From JAUVKA01 sp964465145 (lineage in GTDB: Bacteria > Bacteroidota > Bacteroidia > Bacteroidales > UBA12481), in NCBI GenBank assembly GCA_964465145.1, contig CAYXJR010000009.1, positions 1 through 64,000 on the forward strand: a stretch of DNA of 64,000 nucleotides, given 5' to 3'. Shown in pieces: positions 8,184 to 16,358 of the stretch (position 1 is the stretch's first letter; each line of letters begins with the position of its first letter). Both the position numbers and the translations under genes were made by a program. The notes below the pieces were generated by a model. It was not told the origin of the DNA. It saw only the letters and a program-made list of their open reading frames with translations, and did not search any database.

Positions 8184-9503
8184 ATGTCAACTCGAAGAGA
8201 ATTTGTGAAAACCAGTGCCAAGGTTGCAGCAGGGATTTCCTTGGTTTCAGCTATTCCCGGTGCAGCCAGTTGTGCCAACAAGGCCAATTCAAAATTAGTT
8301 GTCGGCGCGATTGGGCTTAATGGAATGGGGTTTTCAGACCTGCGGGCTATTTTAGCCCAACCCAACGTAGAGTGTGCAGCCATATGTGATGTGGATCAGA
8401 ATGTGCTGGCAAAAAGACTGCCCCAGATTGCGGAGCTTCAGGGCGGAAAAGTGCCGGATACCTATTCTGACTACAGAAAATTGTTGGAGCGAAAAGATAT
8501 TGATGCGGTAAATATCGGGACACCCGATCACTGGCATGCTCTTATCATGATAGAAGCTTGCCAGGCCGGGAAACATGTTTATGTGGAAAAACCGATGGCT
8601 AACTCTATCTACGAAGCTTTCCAAATGGAAAAAGCTGCCCGGAAATACAAACGAGTCGTTCAGCTTGGACAGTGGCAAAGAAGTGATCCACACTGGCAGG
8701 CTGCCTTCGATTATATCCAATCAGGTGTTCTGGGTGACGTTCGTACCGTAAAGGTTTGGACATATCTCGACTGGATTCAACCACCAAACCCTGTTGCAGA
8801 TAGTGCAGTACCTGAAGGAGTTGATTATGATTTCTGGCTGGGGCCAGCCGCCAAAAGGCCTTTCAACCAAAACCGCTTCCACTTTAACTTTCGCTGGTTC
8901 TGGGATTATGCCGGAGGATTAATGACCGACTGGGGCGTTCACTTATTGGATATGGCCCTGGCGGGAATGAATGCCGAACTTCCCAATTCTGCGATGAGTT
9001 CAGGTGGCAAACTTGCCTTTCCCGATAGCGCAATTGAAACCCCTGATACCCAACAAGTGATATATGAATACGGTGATTTCAATGTTATCTGGGATCACGC
9101 TATGGGTATTGGCCTGGGAGACTGGAAACGTGAGCACGGATTATCTTTCATAGGTAATAATGGAACATTGGTCATTGATCGCGGAGGATGGGAAGTTTAT
9201 AGTGAACGGGCAAAAGATGGACTCAAAATTGAAGAGGTTCCGAGGCAAAAAAGTACCGGACAGGGTTTGGCCCTTCATACAGAAAATTTTGTTCAGAGTA
9301 TCAGAAACAACGATAGGAACACCAATGCCAACCCAACAATTGGAAGAGCAGTTGCCAGCATGGCCCATATGGGTAATATTGCCCTGAAAACAGGAAGTAA
9401 AATATATTGGGATCCGGACAAAGAGGAATTCAAAGCCAATGCAGAAGCAACTAAGCTTATTACTCCTGTCTATCGTGATCCATGGAAACTACCGAAAATA
9501 TAG
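8184..9503 (+). CDS. Exported Gfo/Idh/MocA family oxidoreductase
   Basis: A 439-residue Gfo/Idh/MocA enzyme with an N-terminal export signal: MSTRREFVK (twin-arginine-like RR) and hydrophobic core, followed by GAASC, a plausible but imperfect lipobox. The dinucleotide motif AIGLNGMG replaces the usual GxGxxG. Later motifs are PDHWHA, the catalytic VYVEKPMAN, GQWQRS and DWGVHLLDMAL. It shares these blocks closely with the next gene, so the two look like a tandem duplicate. Function is probably dehydrogenation of a sugar or glycoside at C3 in the periplasm, with tightly bound NAD(P) as in related exported enzymes. The substrate is inferred only from the neighbouring DUF1080 and ThuA genes. Confidence 0.88.
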   Translation: MSTRREFVKTSAKVAAGISLVSAIPGAASCANKANSKLVVGAIGLNGMGFSDLRAILAQPNVECAAICDVDQNVLAKRLPQIAELQGGKVPDTYSDYRKLLERKDIDAVNIGTPDHWHALIMIEACQAGKHVYVEKPMANSIYEAFQMEKAARKYKRVVQLGQWQRSDPHWQAAFDYIQSGVLGDVRTVKVWTYLDWIQPPNPVADSAVPEGVDYDFWLGPAAKRPFNQNRFHFNFRWFWDYAGGLMTDWGVHLLDMALAGMNAELPNSAMSSGGKLAFPDSAIETPDTQQVIYEYGDFNVIWDHAMGIGLGDWKREHGLSFIGNNGTLVIDRGGWEVYSERAKDGLKIEEVPRQKSTGQGLALHTENFVQSIRNNDRNTNANPTIGRAVASMAHMGNIALKTGSKIYWDPDKEEFKANAEATKLITPVYRDPWKLPKI

Positions 9504-9519
9504 TTTTACTAAATAGAAA

Positions 9520-10854
9520 ATGGGACAGGAACGAAGAATTTTTCTAAAAAAATCCATTACTCTTATCGGTGGGGTGACTATAGCTGGCACCCTGCCGCTT
9601 CAATACGCTTGTCGCCGTTCAGGACCAGGGGATACCATCCGTGTGGGTTTGATCGGTTGCAGAAACATGGGGTATAGCGACATAACGAATTTTATTTTAA
9701 ACCCCGACGTACAGGTTGTTGCTTTATGTGATGTGGATGAAACAATCCTGGAAAAAAGGGCAGCCGATCTTCAAAAGTACGCTTACGACCGGGAGATTGC
9801 AGGATACATCAAACCCCGGCTGGAAAAAGACTTCCGGACCCTCTTGGACAGAAAGGATATCGATGCGGTAATAATCGGAACTCCAGATCATTGGCATGCC
9901 ATAATTGCCATTTTAGCCTGCCAGGCTGGAAAAGATGTGTATGTTGAAAAACCTATGGCTAATTCCATAGGCGAAGCTAATCTGATGGTTAAGGCAGGAA
10001 ACAGGTACAAAAGGGTAATACAGGTTGGGCAATGGCAGCGTTCCGGACCACACTGGATTGATGCCGGGGAATATATACAGTCGGGAAAGCTTGGTAAAAT
10101 TAGTCGTATTGATGTATGGCTTTATGGCGGTAACCCTTTGCCTGTTGTACCTGATTCTCCAGCTCCCCCGGGAGTTGACTACAACATGTGGCTCGGTCCG
10201 GCACCTTTGAGGCCATTTAATGCTAACCGGTTTCACTATAATTTCCGATGGTTTTGGGATTATGCCGGTGGCAAAATGACGGATTGGGGCGTGCATCTGC
10301 TTGACATGGCTTTGATGATGATGAAGGTTGTAAATCCCCAGGAAATAACTTCTGAGGGGGGTAATTTTGTTTATCCCGACCATGCTATGGAAACCCCCGA
10401 TATCCTCACAGCCAATTACCGTTTTGGCGATCTCAATGTTACATGGAAAAATGACTTCGGACAGAAAACCAATGAATACGGACTAGATCACGGATTAGTG
10501 TTCCACGGTGAAAATGGGAAGATGATAGCTAGCAGAAATGGTTGGGAGGTTTTTCCTGCACTGATAAATGGTATACCCTCAATTGAGGCAGTTGCAAAAC
10601 AACCCTCTACTGGTAAAGATCTTGGCTTACATGTACGCAATTTTCTGGATTCAATAAAATCACGGAACCGGGAAACTAATTGTTCAGCTGAAATCGGAAG
10701 GAACGTAGCACGGGTAGCCCATATGGGCAATATTTCTTACAGGACTGGTGAAACAATTCACTGGAACCCCGATACTGAAACCTTCCTGGAAAATGCGGCC
10801 AATGATATCTTAATGCCTGAATACAGAAAGCCCTGGGGGATACCGAAACTTTAA
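9520..10854 (+). CDS. Exported Gfo/Idh/MocA family oxidoreductase (tandem paralogue)
   Basis: A 444-residue Gfo/Idh/MocA enzyme, 16 bases after its paralogue. The signal region MGQERRIFLKK has a twin-arginine-like pair, and the hydrophobic stretch ends at QYAC, a possible lipobox. Dinucleotide motif GLIGCRNMG is near residue 45. PDHWHA, VYVEKPMAN, VGQWQRS and DWGVHLLDMAL are shared with the preceding enzyme, so both probably act on related substrates or in sequence. Its TAA stop (10852-10854) lies at the very start of a 7-bp tandem repeat array that fills the gap to the DUF1080 gene. Confidence 0.88.
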   Translation: MGQERRIFLKKSITLIGGVTIAGTLPLQYACRRSGPGDTIRVGLIGCRNMGYSDITNFILNPDVQVVALCDVDETILEKRAADLQKYAYDREIAGYIKPRLEKDFRTLLDRKDIDAVIIGTPDHWHAIIAILACQAGKDVYVEKPMANSIGEANLMVKAGNRYKRVIQVGQWQRSGPHWIDAGEYIQSGKLGKISRIDVWLYGGNPLPVVPDSPAPPGVDYNMWLGPAPLRPFNANRFHYNFRWFWDYAGGKMTDWGVHLLDMALMMMKVVNPQEITSEGGNFVYPDHAMETPDILTANYRFGDLNVTWKNDFGQKTNEYGLDHGLVFHGENGKMIASRNGWEVFPALINGIPSIEAVAKQPSTGKDLGLHVRNFLDSIKSRNRETNCSAEIGRNVARVAHMGNISYRTGETIHWNPDTETFLENAANDILMPEYRKPWGIPKL

Positions 10855-10912
10855 GGCAGAAGGCAGAAGGCAGAAGGCAAAAGTAAGGCAAAAGGCAAAA
10901 GGCAGAAGGCAG
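10853..10912. repeat. AAGGCAG heptamer tandem array
   Basis: Eight copies of AAGGCAG/AAGGCAA in 60 bp, interrupted once by a 4-base AAGT remnant at 10881-10884. The array begins inside the stop codon of the upstream oxidoreductase gene and ends about 40 bases before the DUF1080 gene. Confidence 0.9.
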
Positions 10913-10950
10913 ATGTAGGGATTAATAAAAAAAAGTAAAAAAGAATAAGG

Positions 10951-11682
10951 ATGAAAATAAAACTCGTTATCTTTTCGTTGGCAATTTTTGCCATACCCCT
11001 GGTTCTTAAAGCCCAGGACCCTAAATTGACAGAAGATTGGAGTCGGAAACCTCCGGTTATTGAAGCTGGGAAAAACATGAAACCTCCTTCAGATGCCATT
11101 ATCCTATTCAAGAAAAACAAGGACATTATAAACTGGACTAACCGTGCCGGAGAACCGGCCGGATGGAAGAACAACTGTAGAAAAATGACTACCAGCCAGA
11201 CTGGTGACATAATCACCAGCCAGGAGTTTGGCGACTGTCAGCTTCATGTTGAATGGAGAACCCCCAGGAAAGTTGTCGGCGAAGGCCAGGGGCGCGGAAA
11301 TTCCGGTATATACCTCCAGACTTTATATGAGGTTCAGGTACTTGATTCATACGAGAATGAAACCTATTACAATGGTCAGGCCGGTGCGATCTACAAACAG
11401 TCGGCCCCTCTTGTCAACGCCTGCAGGAAGCCTCATAAATGGCAGTATTATGATATTGTTTTCAGGGCACCAAGGTTCAATAAGGACGGGAGCCTGAATT
11501 CCCCTGCTGTGGTGACTGTCTTCCATAACGGGGTGATTATCCAGGATCATTTTGAATTAAAAGGACCTTCTGTATATGGTGGCTATCCTAAGTACACCCC
11601 TCACCAGGAGAAAATGCCACTACTTTTGCAGGATCATGGAAATCCAGTTCAATACCGTAATATCTGGATCAGAGAATTATAA
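10951..11682 (+). CDS. DUF1080 (3-keto-disaccharide hydrolase type) exported protein
   Basis: A 243-residue secreted protein with a Sec signal (about 1-22, ending KAQ) and one concanavalin-like DUF1080 domain. Family blocks seen are WTNRAGEPAGWK, FGDCQLHVEWRTP, GNSGIYLQ, YEVQVLDSY and the C-terminal QDHGNPVQYRNIWIREL. Characterised relatives in Bacteroides act on 3-keto-glycosides made by Gfo-type dehydrogenases and release the aglycone by elimination or hydrolysis. It directly follows three exported Gfo/ThuA genes, which supports the same role here. It converges on the isomerase gene with 16 bases between stop codons. The exact substrate is unknown. Confidence 0.87.
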   Translation: MKIKLVIFSLAIFAIPLVLKAQDPKLTEDWSRKPPVIEAGKNMKPPSDAIILFKKNKDIINWTNRAGEPAGWKNNCRKMTTSQTGDIITSQEFGDCQLHVEWRTPRKVVGEGQGRGNSGIYLQTLYEVQVLDSYENETYYNGQAGAIYKQSAPLVNACRKPHKWQYYDIVFRAPRFNKDGSLNSPAVVTVFHNGVIIQDHFELKGPSVYGGYPKYTPHQEKMPLLLQDHGNPVQYRNIWIREL

Positions 11683-11698
11683 GCCTGAAAATACCTTA

Positions 11699-12688
11699 TT
11701 ACTCGAAGGCGGCATCGAAGGCGATGTCACTGGGTGGGAAGTCGGCATTTCTGACAAATTCACAAGCCTCGACCGCTCCATGCTCCCGATCCATCCCACT
11801 GTCTTCCCATTCCACGGATAATGGCCCTTTATACTGGATCCTGTTTAGGGCGCGGACTATTTCCTCAAAATCAATATTCCCATGGCCCAGACTGCGGAAA
11901 TCCCAGTAGCGCCGACGGTCACCAAAATCCAGGTTTCCCCCGAAAACACCTGCTTCGGTTGGGAAAGGAGACCAGCCAACATCTTTCATATGGACATGGA
12001 ATATCCTATCTGAAAACTTATAAATCAATTCAACATAATCAACCCCCTGGTATCCCAGATGACTAGGATCATAGTTAAATCCGAAAGCCGGGTGATAATC
12101 AATGGCCTTAAGGGCTCTCTCAGCCGTAACAATATCAAATGCTATTTCAGTGGGATGTATTTCCAGGGCAAATCGAACCCCCAGGGATTGGAATTCATCA
12201 AGAATGGGTTTCCAACGACGGGCAAAATCTTCATAGCCCTCTTCAATCATTTCGGCAGGTACGGAAGGAAAAGAATACAGTAAATGCCATATTGAGCTCC
12301 CGGTAAAACCGTTTACCACACTAACTCCCAGCCTTTTAGCTGCCTGTGCGGTTTTAATCATTTCCTCTGCTGCCCTTTGTCGGATGCCTTCAGGGTTGCC
12401 ATCTCCCCAAATATAATCAGGAAGGATAGATTTGTGCCTGATATCAACGTTATCGCAAACTGCCTGCCCCGCGAGGTGGTTAGAGATAGCCCAGGTATTC
12501 AGGCCGTATTTTGCCAGGATTTCGCGGCGGTTGTCACAATAAGTCTGGTCGGCCTTATCTACCTCAAAATGATCTCCCCAACAAGCCAGTTCCGCCCCGT
12601 CATAGCCAAATTCCCTTATCTTTTTACATATGGTTTCGAAAGGCATGTCTGCCCACTGTCCTGTAAATAATGTTACTGGTCGTGCCAT
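11699..12688 (-). CDS. Sugar phosphate isomerase/epimerase (AP endonuclease 2 family TIM barrel)
   Basis: A 329-residue TIM barrel of the xylose-isomerase-like family. The start is ATG at 12688 (MARPVTLFTG), which matches where the family begins; the upstream in-frame ATG at 12769 would add 27 residues lacking any signal peptide. Likely metal ligands are in LEIHPTE, FNYDPSHLGY, FHVHMKDV and SVEWEDSG. The protein has no export signal and is predicted cytoplasmic. Relatives beside Gfo/DUF1080 genes take part in 3-keto-sugar conversion or lyase reactions. It is transcribed against the surrounding plus-strand locus and diverges from the MFS gene, so it may be separately controlled. Confidence 0.88.
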   Translation of the reverse strand: MARPVTLFTGQWADMPFETICKKIREFGYDGAELACWGDHFEVDKADQTYCDNRREILAKYGLNTWAISNHLAGQAVCDNVDIRHKSILPDYIWGDGNPEGIRQRAAEEMIKTAQAAKRLGVSVVNGFTGSSIWHLLYSFPSVPAEMIEEGYEDFARRWKPILDEFQSLGVRFALEIHPTEIAFDIVTAERALKAIDYHPAFGFNYDPSHLGYQGVDYVELIYKFSDRIFHVHMKDVGWSPFPTEAGVFGGNLDFGDRRRYWDFRSLGHGNIDFEEIVRALNRIQYKGPLSVEWEDSGMDREHGAVEACEFVRNADFPPSDIAFDAAFE

Positions 12689-12719
12689 GATATTTCTTTT
12701 TGATTTATAAATCAGTCTT

Positions 12720-12735
12720 TTGGCCTCCCGGCCAA
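12720..12735. repeat. Small inverted repeat in the isomerase leader
   Basis: TTGGCC (12720-12725) and GGCCAA (12730-12735) form a perfect GC-rich 6-bp stem with a TCCC loop, between the candidate promoter and the start codon of the minus-strand isomerase gene. It could be a leader hairpin or a REP-like fragment. Confidence 0.4.
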
Positions 12736-12744
12736 GATAAGCAT

Positions 12745-12777
12745 CAAAATTACAAAAATTATGAGGCATAAAACAAG
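12745..12777 (-). promoter_or_regulatory. Candidate Bacteroidota promoter of the isomerase gene
   Basis: On the minus strand TAATTTTG (12752-12745) fits the -7 consensus TAnnTTTG. A CTTG (12777-12774) lies 21 bases upstream as a weak -33 TTTG. The predicted transcript would start near 12738 and have a leader of about 50 bases. Confidence 0.4.
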
Positions 12778-12871
12778 ATGATTAACATCTATGCAATTTT
12801 ATTATCAAGCAAATTCTGCTATTTTTAACCCTCTGTTAATCGAAAGTGATCAATAATTTAAACCTATTATT

Positions 12872-14053
12872 ATGACTGAACAACAATACAACGCGAAACG
12901 ATTGTTCTTGATGAGCTGCGTGGCACTTATTACTACCGCCATGACTTTTGCCATCCGGGCTAGTCTTGAGAATGTTTGGGGGGGGGAGTTTAACCTCACA
13001 TCAACTCAAATGGCTATTGCAATTGGTACAGCTTTCTGGGGATTCACTCTTGCCCAGTTTGTTGGTGGCCCGCTTGTTGACCTTTTGGGAATGAAACGTT
13101 TTGTTAGAATAGCTTTTTTCCTTCATGCTATTGGGATTATCGTCACCATTATTGCTGGCGGATTCTGGATCCTTTTCATAGGAACTCTATTAATTGGCAT
13201 AGGAAATGGAAGCATAGAAGCAGGATGCAACCCTTTGGTAGCCACAATATTTCCTGAAGCAAAAACAAAAATGCTGAACCGTTTTCATGTGTGGTTCCCC
13301 GGTGGGATTGTTATAGGTGGGCTTACCTCTTATCTTGTCATGGATGTTCTTGAATGGTCCTGGCCGGTGCTCGTAGGTACCCTGGTTATTCCATTGGTTA
13401 TTTACGGATTTCTCATGTTTGGCCAGAAATTTCCTCAAACTGAAAGGGTGGAGATGGGTGTTTCGTACGGGGGTATGTGGAGGGCGATTTTAAAACCACT
13501 GTTTCTCATAATGCTCTTTGCCATGCTGCTGAGTGCCGCAACTGAATTAACTACCGGACAGAGAATTTCCTCTCTATTGGTTGACACCGGCGCTTCGCCA
13601 ATTCTGGTTTTGGTCCTTATTAATGGTATCATGGCGATTGGAAGATCTTTTGCCGGCCCAATAGTTCATCGCATAAATACTACGGGTATGTTGATGTTTT
13701 CAGCAGTTGTAAGCATGATTGGCCTATTACTCATGAGCTATTTAAGTGGTGCCGTATTAACATACCTTGTGGCTGCAGTATTCGCTATTGGAATTTGTTT
13801 CTTCTGGCCTACCATGCTGGGATTTGTATCAGAAAAAATGCCGGAAACAGGAGCACTGGGGCTGTCAATTTTTGGTGGAGCCGGGATGCTCTCAACAAGT
13901 ATTTTTCTGCCAATCTCGGGAGCACTCACTGATGGAGGAGCAACCGGGGTTGAAATTCTTAGGTATACTGCTGTATTGCCTGCAATATTAATTGTAATTT
14001 TTGCTATTGTATTCACCACAATGGTCAAAAAGGAAAAGAAAATAATCGCATAA
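12872..14053 (+). CDS. MFS transporter
   Basis: A 393-residue major facilitator superfamily protein with about 12 hydrophobic segments and no large soluble domain. The loop 2-3 region reads GGPLVDLLGMKRFVR, a form of the MFS signature (GxxxDxxGxKR). Fourteen bases later comes a cytosolic Gfo/Idh/MocA gene, and the isomerase is transcribed divergently. It therefore probably imports the sugar or keto-sugar released by the exported enzymes of this locus. MFS substrate cannot be read from sequence alone. Confidence 0.88.
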   Translation: MTEQQYNAKRLFLMSCVALITTAMTFAIRASLENVWGGEFNLTSTQMAIAIGTAFWGFTLAQFVGGPLVDLLGMKRFVRIAFFLHAIGIIVTIIAGGFWILFIGTLLIGIGNGSIEAGCNPLVATIFPEAKTKMLNRFHVWFPGGIVIGGLTSYLVMDVLEWSWPVLVGTLVIPLVIYGFLMFGQKFPQTERVEMGVSYGGMWRAILKPLFLIMLFAMLLSAATELTTGQRISSLLVDTGASPILVLVLINGIMAIGRSFAGPIVHRINTTGMLMFSAVVSMIGLLLMSYLSGAVLTYLVAAVFAIGICFFWPTMLGFVSEKMPETGALGLSIFGGAGMLSTSIFLPISGALTDGGATGVEILRYTAVLPAILIVIFAIVFTTMVKKEKKIIA

Positions 14054-14066
14054 ATAACAAAATATC

Positions 14067-15197
14067 ATGAAAAAATTACGCTGGGGGATGATTGGCGGTG
14101 GAAAAGGTGCCTTTATTGGTGGTGCTCACCGGGTAGCTGCCCGGATTTCCAACCTATATCAACTAATGGGGGGGGTGTTTGATGTTGACTATGAAAGAGC
14201 TAAAGAATTTGCCATCGATGAAGGAATTCCTTTAAACCGTGTTTATCCGGATATTGATTCTTTTATTGACGGTGAACTTAGCCTGCCTGCAGAAGAGCGT
14301 ATCCAGGTCGTTTCTATAGTAACGCCCAACTTCCTGCATTATGATCATGCCAGAAAACTGATGGAGAACGATTTCCACGTGATATGCGAGAAACCCGTAA
14401 CCTTATCATCAGCTGAAGCAATTGACCTGCAAGAGATATCTCTCAGGAAAGACAGGGTTTTTTGCCTGACACATACTTACACTGGCTATCCCATGGTCAG
14501 GGAGATGAAAAGGAGAATAGAAGCCGGTGCGATTGGTGAGATTCAACGAGTGGAAGCTAAATACCTGCAAGGATGGATTAACCCCATTATTCATGGCGGC
14601 GGCGGTAAGCTTGCCACCTGGAGGCTCGACCCCAAGGTGTCGGGAATCAGCTCCTGCATGGCCGATATTGGAGTACATGCTTTCAACCTGATAGAGTATA
14701 CCACAGGCCTGGAGGTAAAACAGGTATTGGGTGTTCTGAGCAAACTGAAGCCAGATAACCCCCTCGACCTGGACGGCAATGTATTGCTAAAATTTAGCGA
14801 GAACCTAACGGGTGTGATAAGTGCATCACAGATTGCCACAGGGGAAGAAAATAACTTGCAAATCAGTATTTATGGAGCCCATGGCGGATTTCATTGGGAA
14901 CAGGAAAATCCTAATGAATTAAAGATGTTCCATGAAAGTGCTCCTTATGAAATAATCAAGCCGGGGTATGATTACCTCACTGATTTTGCCAGCGCCAGCC
15001 ATGTGCTGCCTCCCGGTCATCCGGAAGGGATTTACGAATCCTTTGGGAACTTGTACAGGGGTGCAGCATTGGCCATTAAGAAAGAGCCAACTGTGCCTGG
15101 ACAATTTCCGGGTATTGAGGACGGAGTGCGTGGAATGCGGTTTATTGAGTCGGTGGTTCAGTCGGATAAAGAGGGCAGCACCTGGATAGCATTGTAG
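14067..15197 (+). CDS. Cytosolic Gfo/Idh/MocA family oxidoreductase
   Basis: A 376-residue Gfo/Idh/MocA enzyme that begins at once with the nucleotide-binding strand (KLRWGMIGGGKGAFIGGAHR) and has no signal peptide, unlike the other four Gfo proteins of the window. The catalytic motif is VICEKPVTLS (about residues 109-118). Other conserved blocks are GHPEGIYESFGN near residue 315 and the C-terminal GVRGMRFIESVVQS. It follows the MFS gene by 14 bases and probably reduces or oxidises the imported sugar in the cytoplasm. Substrate unknown. Confidence 0.9.
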   Translation: MKKLRWGMIGGGKGAFIGGAHRVAARISNLYQLMGGVFDVDYERAKEFAIDEGIPLNRVYPDIDSFIDGELSLPAEERIQVVSIVTPNFLHYDHARKLMENDFHVICEKPVTLSSAEAIDLQEISLRKDRVFCLTHTYTGYPMVREMKRRIEAGAIGEIQRVEAKYLQGWINPIIHGGGGKLATWRLDPKVSGISSCMADIGVHAFNLIEYTTGLEVKQVLGVLSKLKPDNPLDLDGNVLLKFSENLTGVISASQIATGEENNLQISIYGAHGGFHWEQENPNELKMFHESAPYEIIKPGYDYLTDFASASHVLPPGHPEGIYESFGNLYRGAALAIKKEPTVPGQFPGIEDGVRGMRFIESVVQSDKEGSTWIAL

Positions 15198-15229
15198 GGT
15201 ATTTGATAAGAACGGAAGGACGCAATACG

Positions 15230-15249
15230 ATCCCCGCATGCGCGGGGAT
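15230..15249. repeat. REP-like palindrome
   Basis: ATCCCCGC (15230-15237) and GCGGGGAT (15242-15249) form a perfect 8-bp GC-rich stem around ATGC. It lies just beyond the broken end of the GIY-YIG remnant. Palindromes of this kind often accompany solitary GIY-YIG genes, so the two may be parts of one decayed element. Confidence 0.7.
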
Positions 15250-15269
15250 GACACTCAGGTTTGCCATCA

Positions 15270-15404
15270 TTACCTACTTGTAAAGCCCCCGTGTTTTCAT
15301 GATTTATGCTCCTTAACACGTTTCTTAAGATTACTGGTTACCCCTATGTAAAGAGTGGTGTTTTTCTTTGAAGACATTATGTAAACGTAATGTATAACCA
15401 TCAT
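15270..15404 (-). pseudogene. Remnant of a GIY-YIG endonuclease-domain gene
   Basis: Reading minus from ATG 15404 gives M-V-I-H-Y-V-Y-I-M-S-S-K-K-N-T-T-L-Y-I-G and then VTSNLKKRVKEHKS. This is the N-terminal half of a small UPF0213-type GIY-YIG nuclease (HYVYIM = GIY motif, LYIG = YIG motif, then the R and EHK helix). A TGA at 15299-15297 interrupts it. The same frame continues with K-H-G-G-F-T-S-R, the expected next block, before a TAA at 15272-15270. About 50 C-terminal residues, including the catalytic Glu region, are missing. It is a decayed gene lying divergently beside the glycosyltransferase gene. Confidence 0.75.
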
Positions 15405-15435
15405 TTTTTGTACTTTTAAAAAGTAAATCTTGTCT

Positions 15436-16353
15436 ATGGAAATTTCCCTGGTAATACCTTTATTTAATGAAGAGGCTGTCATCCCTGAATTGATTGGCAG
15501 AACACTCAAATCATTACAAATAATCACCGGGGATTTTGAAATCATCCTGGTCGATGACGGCAGTTCTGATCATAGTCTGGAACTACTCATGGATCATAGG
15601 AAAACAGATAATCGGATTAAAATCCTGCAGTTATCCCGAAATTTTGGCCATCCGGCCGCCTATACTGCCGGAATGGGACAGGCAAAGGGAGACTTTGTTG
15701 GTATTATGGATGGAGACTTACAGGACCCACCAGAATTGTTTTCAGAGATGTACGCCCTTTTATCTGAAAATAAGGCTGATGTGGTTTATGGTAAAAGGAT
15801 TCAGAAAATGAATTTTAAAGGCAGATCATTTCTTACCCATTGGTTTCACAAATGCTTTCAGAAAATTTCAGGACTGGAGGATATTGAAAATGTTGGGAAT
15901 TTCTCGATGATGAACAGGACTGCTCTTAATGCAATGTTGGCTTTTTCCGAAAAGACCAGATATTTACCCGGAATAAGACGATTTATAGGATTCAAACAGG
16001 AATTTGTAGAATACGAGAGGGAGGCGAGGCAAGCCGGACAGTCCAAAATGAAGTTGGGGCAATTAATTTCCCTGAGTTCAGATGCTATATTCTCTTTTTC
16101 CAAAGCGCCTATTCGTATTTGTCTCTATATAGGTATTATGGGGGTTCTGGTGTTTTTCCTGGCAGGATTATATACCCTGATCGCCAAAATTGCAGGCTTT
16201 GCTATTCCAGGATGGTCATCCACTCTTTTATCCATCTACTTTCTTGGCTCAATTCAGCTTACTTTCCTTGGTGTGCTTGGCGAGTATATATACAGAATAC
16301 ATAAAGAAAGCCAGAAAAGACCCTTATTCCTGATTAAAGCCTATTATTCCTAG
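15436..16353 (+). CDS. GT2 family glycosyltransferase, GtrB/DPM1-like
   Basis: A 305-residue membrane-anchored GT2 enzyme. ATG 15436 (MEISLVIPLFNEE) is preferred over an in-frame TTG at 15430. The catalytic GT-A domain shows VIPLFNEE (about 5-12), the nucleotide-binding LVDDGSSD near 37-44, and the DxD-like MDGDLQDPPE near 93-102. Two hydrophobic segments at about 230-255 and 265-288 are the usual GtrB/Pgf membrane anchors. Such enzymes load a sugar onto polyprenyl phosphate on the cytoplasmic face. The GT39-like gene starting 6 bases downstream is a likely partner that would use the lipid-linked sugar outside. Confidence 0.92.
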   Translation: MEISLVIPLFNEEAVIPELIGRTLKSLQIITGDFEIILVDDGSSDHSLELLMDHRKTDNRIKILQLSRNFGHPAAYTAGMGQAKGDFVGIMDGDLQDPPELFSEMYALLSENKADVVYGKRIQKMNFKGRSFLTHWFHKCFQKISGLEDIENVGNFSMMNRTALNAMLAFSEKTRYLPGIRRFIGFKQEFVEYEREARQAGQSKMKLGQLISLSSDAIFSFSKAPIRICLYIGIMGVLVFFLAGLYTLIAKIAGFAIPGWSSTLLSIYFLGSIQLTFLGVLGEYIYRIHKESQKRPLFLIKAYYS

Positions 16354-16358
16354 TTCCG

